Assembly (NCBI GenBank): GCA_021613375.1
Contig: CM038709.1
Coordinates: 35,930,428-35,994,427 of the forward strand
Origin: Megaleporinus macrocephalus
Taxonomy: Eukaryota > Chordata > Actinopteri > Characiformes > Anostomidae
Reading direction: 5' to 3'
Length of the DNA stretch: 64,000 nucleotides
A program made the translations under genes and the position numbers. Below are positions 58,271 through 64,000 of this stretch, in pieces. Position 1 is the first letter of the stretch. Each line of letters starts with the position of its first letter. Under the pieces are notes generated by a model. It saw only the letters and a program-made list of their open reading frames with translations, had not been told where the DNA came from and made no database searches.

Positions 58271-61200
58271 AAAAGTAATGTGAACTTCACTGAGCTAAAA
58301 TATTTCTTTCTTTTTTTAATAATTGTCTCTACCCACAGAAAATCCAGTAGAATAGTTTTTTGGCAAATCATTTCACATTACTGTGTTGCTGTGGTGGTAA
58401 GTGCAGATAGAGGTGACCATGTGAAGTGGAAGTGTGAAATTGATGTTTTACATAGTGAGCTCCATCACAAGCTTTCCCAATCCCTAAGGTTTGCATTGTT
58501 CATGGTTTGTGAAATCAATCTAACTGAGAAACCATAAAGAGCTTATATCATGTACCAAAAGCCATTGTTCATGTGAAAAACGCAAATACTCTAACATTAA
58601 TGCGGAGAGGTGCGACAAAGTTGAATGTTTGTTGCTGGTTAATCCACAAGACAGTAAAAGAAAACGAAATGTCAATCAGTGTGGTGCTCCTTGGTATGGG
58701 GGGTCAACCCAATCACCAACAAAAATAGTTCTGCCTCAATACTTGCCTTAATTAGTGTTGATAGTGTTAAGGCTGTTTGGAGGAGAAGGTAGTCCCTTTA
58801 TCTGTCAATCAATCAATTCAATCAATCATTATTATATATAGACCTTCTAAAGATTCCATGTTGTTGTAATACATATAAAACATGTTTCTCCATTTTTGTT
58901 GACTTTTATTTTTCTCTATCATTTGAACACAGCGACTACTGTTTATATTACATAGATATTTCATGATGAATGGACCAATGGAATTGTTCCAAAGTGACTT
59001 GTTAAAAAATTCTGGTTCCATTGACCTACATTAAAAGCAAAGTAGGACGTTGCCCTCTCCTATAAAGTTGTCATTTTGGTAATACTTGTTTTTGTTTGGA
59101 CAGCAATGATATTCCAACTCACGTTCCCTCTCTTAAATCATGACCGTGGGAGCACACTTTCATGCAGCACTGAAGCATTAAAAAGGGTTGAAAAGTCTTA
59201 TTCCTCATATTAATAATCCAGTCAGCATCAAAAAGCAGATTTATAGTCTTCTAGAACCATTTCTGCTTGGTAAAAGGGGCTCCTGAGAACATGGGGGGAA
59301 ACTAAATCAGACAACTCTGGCTTAATAAGATGCAGTCATGCCTCAGAATTGTTGCTGAAGGTAAACTTGTATACTCTACAGGGCAACATTATGTTGATGT
59401 GCATAGTTCACTGACAGCCCAACAGCCTTATTTTCACACATGCAATGCTGGAAGTTCACCTGTTGTTGTCTGTCAGCGGTATGTGATGTTATATATTGTG
59501 TCGCCTGATACATTTTTTTGCCATAACATGCTGTGCAGAAGGATAAACCTAGCTGTGATGCATCTGCTTCACTGGAGCTTCATAACTGAACCATTTCACT
59601 GGGTGAGGAGGTTCTGGTGTTGGTTTCTCCTCCACAGAATAGTTTGGGTGGATGTTTTAAATTAAGCTTTCAGCCACAGACACAGGTCCTGTTCTTTGGA
59701 AGACGAAGGGTGTTATAAGGAGTTATAAGTTATAAGGAGTTTTACCAAGCTCTAATTATTTGGTCTTGCGCTTGTAACACTGCTGTTTAAGTGGAATACT
59801 ACTACTTTTCAGTTACTATGGCCCTTTAATTGAGCACATTATGCCATTTGTATTGTTTGTTTTTTACCCCTGTGGTGTCAGTTGATCAGATCTCAAACTG
59901 GAAATTCTAAATCAAAGTAAACAAAGATGGCTGCTCCCTTGCTGTTACGGGAAATAGCATGAATTAGACTGAATAAAAGTTTATATAAAAACAGAAAGCA
60001 CATTTCAAAAGGACCCTTTAGAAAAGCATATGAAGCAATCTTGTTTTTGGTAAAATTGGTTCTTATCTTAGCACACTGGAGGATCTCTAAAGTGGTTATG
60101 CAAGTATGGACTATAAATTTGAGGCAGCAGTTCAGAGAAACACCCTGAATAATAAATCAACATGGAGAAGATTAGAGATAAATGAAGTGAGACTTAAGGT
60201 TGCTCTCATTAGCTCACTCATATCCGACTATAAAGGTGGACCACCTCAGTGTATTGTGATGGTTCTTGAATTCATGACAGTGGTTTTCCAATGCATTAAC
60301 ACAGTTTTGGGAATTTATTGTGTATAAAGAACCAGCTACTTTAAAGAGAAATATCTGCTATTACACTACAGTGCACTCCTGTGACCATTTTTTAAAAGTG
60401 TATTTTCACCAGTAGGAAAGCCATATATCATTAGAACAGATGTAAAAAGCATAAATACAAAGTAGCGTGAATATCTTATTTTGAAAGAAGTAGGCATTAC
60501 ATTAACTTATTACATTCCTTCACCAGCTTTCTTGATTTAGCTTAATGATGCACTGTGTAGTCAAGCCAGGTATTAGAGTATTACTGCAAATAATACTGGG
60601 TTTTCACATGAAAAACTTAGAAATGGTTAAATAAACACATGTAAAACCACTGCTTAATGCTCCCAAGTGTCTAAATTGTTTGCACAGTACTGTATATATT
60701 TATGCCTCAGATTATTATACTATTAGTTTGTGAAACATTTTAATTTATTGCTACAAAATGCACCCAGGAGAAACAGCTTCATCAAAAACTGGCTTAGCTG
60801 GTAAGTATTTTATGCATTTTCATCTGATTTTCTCAAGACAAAACAGAACAGCAAAAATCATGATATTTAAAAAAACATTTAATTTTAGAAGAGTTGTATA
60901 ATCCAGAAATGTATGTTTTTTTTTATCATTCAAGTCTGTAACGTGTGTTTTCTCCATATACATTAGAAAAGAAAGATGAACCCCTGATCCAGTAGTGTTA
61001 ACGCTCATCTCTAACAAAATCTAAACTAGCAGTTCAGAATCAAATCCTCAAAATACCTCAAAACACAAATGTTTACTTGGATGGTCACCCAGTAATACAC
61101 AACAAACTTGTTATAATGTCTTGTAGTGCACAGCAACTTTCATGCAACAATGTTCTTATGAAGAAATATAATACTGTATGCTGAAACCTGGTGTTATGTA

Positions 61201-62495
61201 GTCATATACTCTCATCTTATGAAGTGTTATGTTTGTATTAACATCTATTTATAAACAGTTATTAAGGTTGTTACCCAAAGAAGTAATTTATTACACATTA
61301 TTGTACTTAATTAATTATTGTGGAAAGTAATTTGTTGCATTACTCATTACATTAGCATTACAGCAGCATGTTGTATTTGCTATTTTATTATGAAATAAAT
61401 GAAATAAAGTGTAATAATGAAATAAAGTGTGCGTTTTTAGGTAAAAAAAACCTTACTGTTATGTGATCATTGTATTTTCTACACATACTAACTTCACTAG
61501 CTTATATTTCACTAAAAAGTGCTCATTTTAGGCAAAAACATTTACTACTGACTTGTTGCCCCTATAATGGCTGATTTAATATTTAGTGACAACTAGGAAA
61601 TTAACATTTTATTAATGGATATGTACAATTTGCTATTACAATATAACCATACTATTACCCACTTATCACAGATCTGTACAATCAACCCATTAAAACTCAC
61701 ATATACACACATATCAGCAAGATCTTTCTTTTATACTCTTAAATAAAGAACCACAAAGCCGGCAGCAGAGATGAATCACTGTGTAGTGCGTCACTGTCTG
61801 TGCAGTCAGTATGTAAAGAAAACAGTGTTCAGTCTTTGTAATTATTACCATTCCACCATCCCCAGCAGGAACAAATATCTAGGAATCAACAAAAGGAGCA
61901 TACCGTTTCACAGTGGGCAGGACATAGCGCATACTGCTCTGCTCAATGCTTAGTTCTTATTGGTAATTGCCACATTGCTTCACTCCTAATTTGCATAAAG
62001 TTAAGCTTCGCTCAACTTTGTCGCCTCACTAACATTTGTGCTGCCTCTTGCTGCTCTTCTTGAAAATGAATGACCTGCGACTGCTTTGTCGCGTCACATT
62101 ACTGCCAGTGTGTGCAGGGTTAGTAAGTGTTATGTGCTGTCTTTAGGAACAGTGTCATGTTTCATAATTGTGTTACAGACAAATGTAATGTGATTACAGT
62201 AACAAGTAACCACCAGTTTGGTATGGTACGGTATTACATATCTCATGTGCAGTCATGTAAAAAAAAAAAACAACAACAACAACAACACATTAAAACCTTT
62301 GTCTGTTTTAACCTATTTAAACATCTGGAGTTGTGATCGTCATTTACACGATACTGAGAGATGGAGGTAATAAAACTAAACAAATGACACTGTAGAAAGG
62401 TCTTTTAAAAATAATTTGTAAAATTTAAATAGAAATATGATTTGCTTGTGAGGAAACATTACAACCCCATATTTATTACTACTTAAAATGCCTGC
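58271..62495. other. Unassigned stretch with probable repeat fragments
   Basis: The part at 58830-59110 ('aaagcaaagtaggacgttgc', 'ttgtttggacagcaatgata') resembles a dispersed fish repeat by memory only. Near 60665-60700 'tgtttgcacagtactgtata' looks like a Tc1-type end. A poly-A followed by (AAC) run is at 62259-62286. The 111-codon frame at 59330-59665 has no recognisable domain. Confidence 0.35.
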
Positions 62496-62499
62496 AATT

Positions 62500-63490
62500 A
62501 CAACCAGGTGCAGCACAACAGCTGCAAATAATTAGAACATCATTCGTCAGGATTTTGGAGGAGCCTGACTTATTTAAACTTTAGACATTTAGTTTGGTTT
62601 GCTCTTGATTGAGTGCTATCACTAGGCAAGATACAAAAACTCACTGAGGACTTCTGAAAGAGTCTGTAGATGTATAGAAAGTAGAGTCTGGGAAGGGATC
62701 TAACAACATCTAAAACAATCAGAAATAAGCTATTCCACTGTCTGGAAAATAAAAAGGTGGTGAACACATACGCATATGCGAGATGCATATAGTAATCTCC
62801 AACAACCCTACAATGTCAAAAAACAAACAAACATCAAAGCAAGGCTTAAACATCAAAACAAACACCAGAACTTCTGGAACAATGTGCTTAGAATATGTGG
62901 ACAGATGAATCCAAAGTTGAATTACTGGGACACAGTAACATAAGACGTTTGGCACAAACAAAATACAACACAAGAACCTCTTACCAGCTGTGAAGCATGG
63001 AGGTGAAAATGTCATGGTTTGGGGCCGCTTTGCTGCAGCAGGATCTGGCAAGCACTTCATCATAGACTGTGGGTTCATTATTGTATCAGAGTGTGTTTGA
63101 GGACAACGTAAGACCATCTGTCCAAAAACCGAAGCGGAGGTGGACCGTGCAACATGACAATGACCCAAAACATTCCAGTATATCCACCAAGGATTGGCTC
63201 AAAAGAAAGTAAGGGAAAGCTCTTGAAGTCAAGGTCTGGATGTTAATACTACTGAGATGCTGTGGTGTGATTTGAATCGGGCTGTGCATGCAATAACTCC
63301 CTCAAACATCAAAGAGCTAAAGGAATTCTGCATGGAGTAGACATACAGTTTATAATGCTGTGTGGGGAAAAAACTTTCTCCCAGTCAATGTCAGAAATGG
63401 TAGACGAATATAAAAACATCTAACTGAGGTTATTTCAGCCAAAGGAGGTAATACCAGCTTTTAGGACATAGAGGGTCCCAATATTTTTTT
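62500..63490 (+). pseudogene. Tc1-like transposon relic, nearly full span
   Basis: The 5' part includes 'acaaaaactcactgaggact' and 'aatcagaaataagctattcc' (helix-turn-helix coding region). The core reads LPAVKHGGENVMVWGRFAAA (about 62978-63040), followed by a frame containing HDNDPKHSS (second catalytic Asp, about 63152-63180), then a 3' end 'ggaggtaataccagctttta' near 63445. Stops and frameshifts interrupt every frame, and part of the DNA-binding region is missing. It is inactive. Confidence 0.85.
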
Positions 63491-63835
63491 AGCCTTATAT
63501 AGTAAGTTACAACAGTCACATTTTACAGCCAAACTAGGGATTAAAATGGCACAGGGTAAGCAGATGAGCCCTATATTGACCATTGGTATTAAATGGAAAT
63601 TGCAAATATTATAGATCTTGATAGAGAGGTTGAAAATGAATACAAATCTGGTAAATAAGGTTTCTGTTAAAAGTTACTCCCAAAAGGTAACTGTCTCGTA
63701 TGTAAAAGTAACTGTCTCGTTTGTAATGTGTTTTAATAGCAACAGGTCATGTGTTAATGAGTTATGAGTCAGAAATGGTATTGTCTCAATCTATATCTCA
63801 TTTAAAAATACACAGATCAGCGCTAACATTAAATC

Positions 63836-64000
63836 CATCTCCTTGTATATACACTTGTCCATTTTATCAGCTCCATTTACAAAAAAGTTGCACTTTGAAG
63901 TTCAACACTGACAGACTGCAGTACATCTGTTTCTCTGCATACTTTGTTTGCCTCATTTCACCCTGTTCTTTAACGAAGAGGAACCACAAAGGACCACCAT
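63836..64000 (-). repeat. One arm of the palindromic dispersed repeat, cut by the window edge
   Basis: 'tccattttatcagctccatt', 'acatctgtttctctgcatac' and 'ctgttctttaacgaagagga' match the left arm of the palindromic repeat at 38.9-39.2 kb. The sequence continues past the window, so whether this copy is also palindromic is unknown. Confidence 0.65.

Noticed and set aside
62719..63168. 149-codon minus-strand open frame
   Set aside because: It is antisense to a clear Tc1-like relic on the plus strand.

Overview
The window reads as vertebrate, most likely teleost fish, non-coding DNA. It is AT-rich overall, has no open reading frame that looks like an intact cellular gene, and is full of decayed Tc1/mariner and hAT DNA transposons of types common in fish. 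Several dispersed repeats match ones I recall from otophysan fish (characins, catfishes, electric fishes). That narrower placement is from memory and is not proven here. No rRNA, tRNA, CRISPR array, bacterial operon or complete gene was recognised. The longest open frames are products of low-complexity sequence or transposon relics.

Layout. 0-8 kb: unassigned DNA, a fold-back inverted repeat (3.7-4.5 kb), a 31-bp tandem repeat grown out of a Tc1-like transposase fragment (4.97-5.09 kb), a CpG-bearing block (5.64-5.9 kb) running into about 0.87 kb of nearly pure pyrimidine, and a second GC-rich block (7.3-7.65 kb). 8.8-11.64 kb: a roughly 25-bp minisatellite carrying a telomere-like CCCTAACCCC core, with higher-order duplications and one inverted unit. 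15-19.7 kb: several Tc1-like relics, and a degenerate TTAGGG-like tract in the opposite orientation. 20.4-21.1 kb: a strong candidate regulatory block. 21.8-22.1 kb: a 34-bp minisatellite with three-unit periodicity. 23.4-25.1 kb: a Tc1-like/MITE relic split by a non-autonomous hAT element flanked by an 8-bp target duplication. 26.3-26.6 kb: a candidate regulatory block with a SOX-like/POU motif pair. 28.3 kb: AAAT and AT microsatellites. 30.8-31.9 kb: a hAT (Charlie/GTF2IRD2-type) transposase relic interrupted by a dispersed repeat. 32.2-33.1, 38.2-38.8, 43.1-43.6, 53.05-53.4, 55.15-55.64 and 57.9-58.27 kb: further blocks resembling conserved non-coding elements. 38.9-39.2 kb: a palindromic copy of a dispersed repeat. 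40-54.8 kb: more Tc1 relics, a probable hAT relic ending at 49.38 kb, and a 29-bp minisatellite rich in GATA motifs. 62.5-63.5 kb: another Tc1 relic.

Interpretation. The alternation of transposon-rich, AT-rich DNA with blocks that are more complex, CpG-bearing and dense in homeobox-, SOX/POU-, GATA- and RFX-like motifs resembles a gene desert around a developmental regulator. The neighbouring gene cannot be named from this window. The recurring oddity is inverted DNA at several scales: perfect short hairpins, single inverted units inside two minisatellites, and two fold-back elements. Replication template switching could explain the smaller ones. No new multi-gene system is supported.
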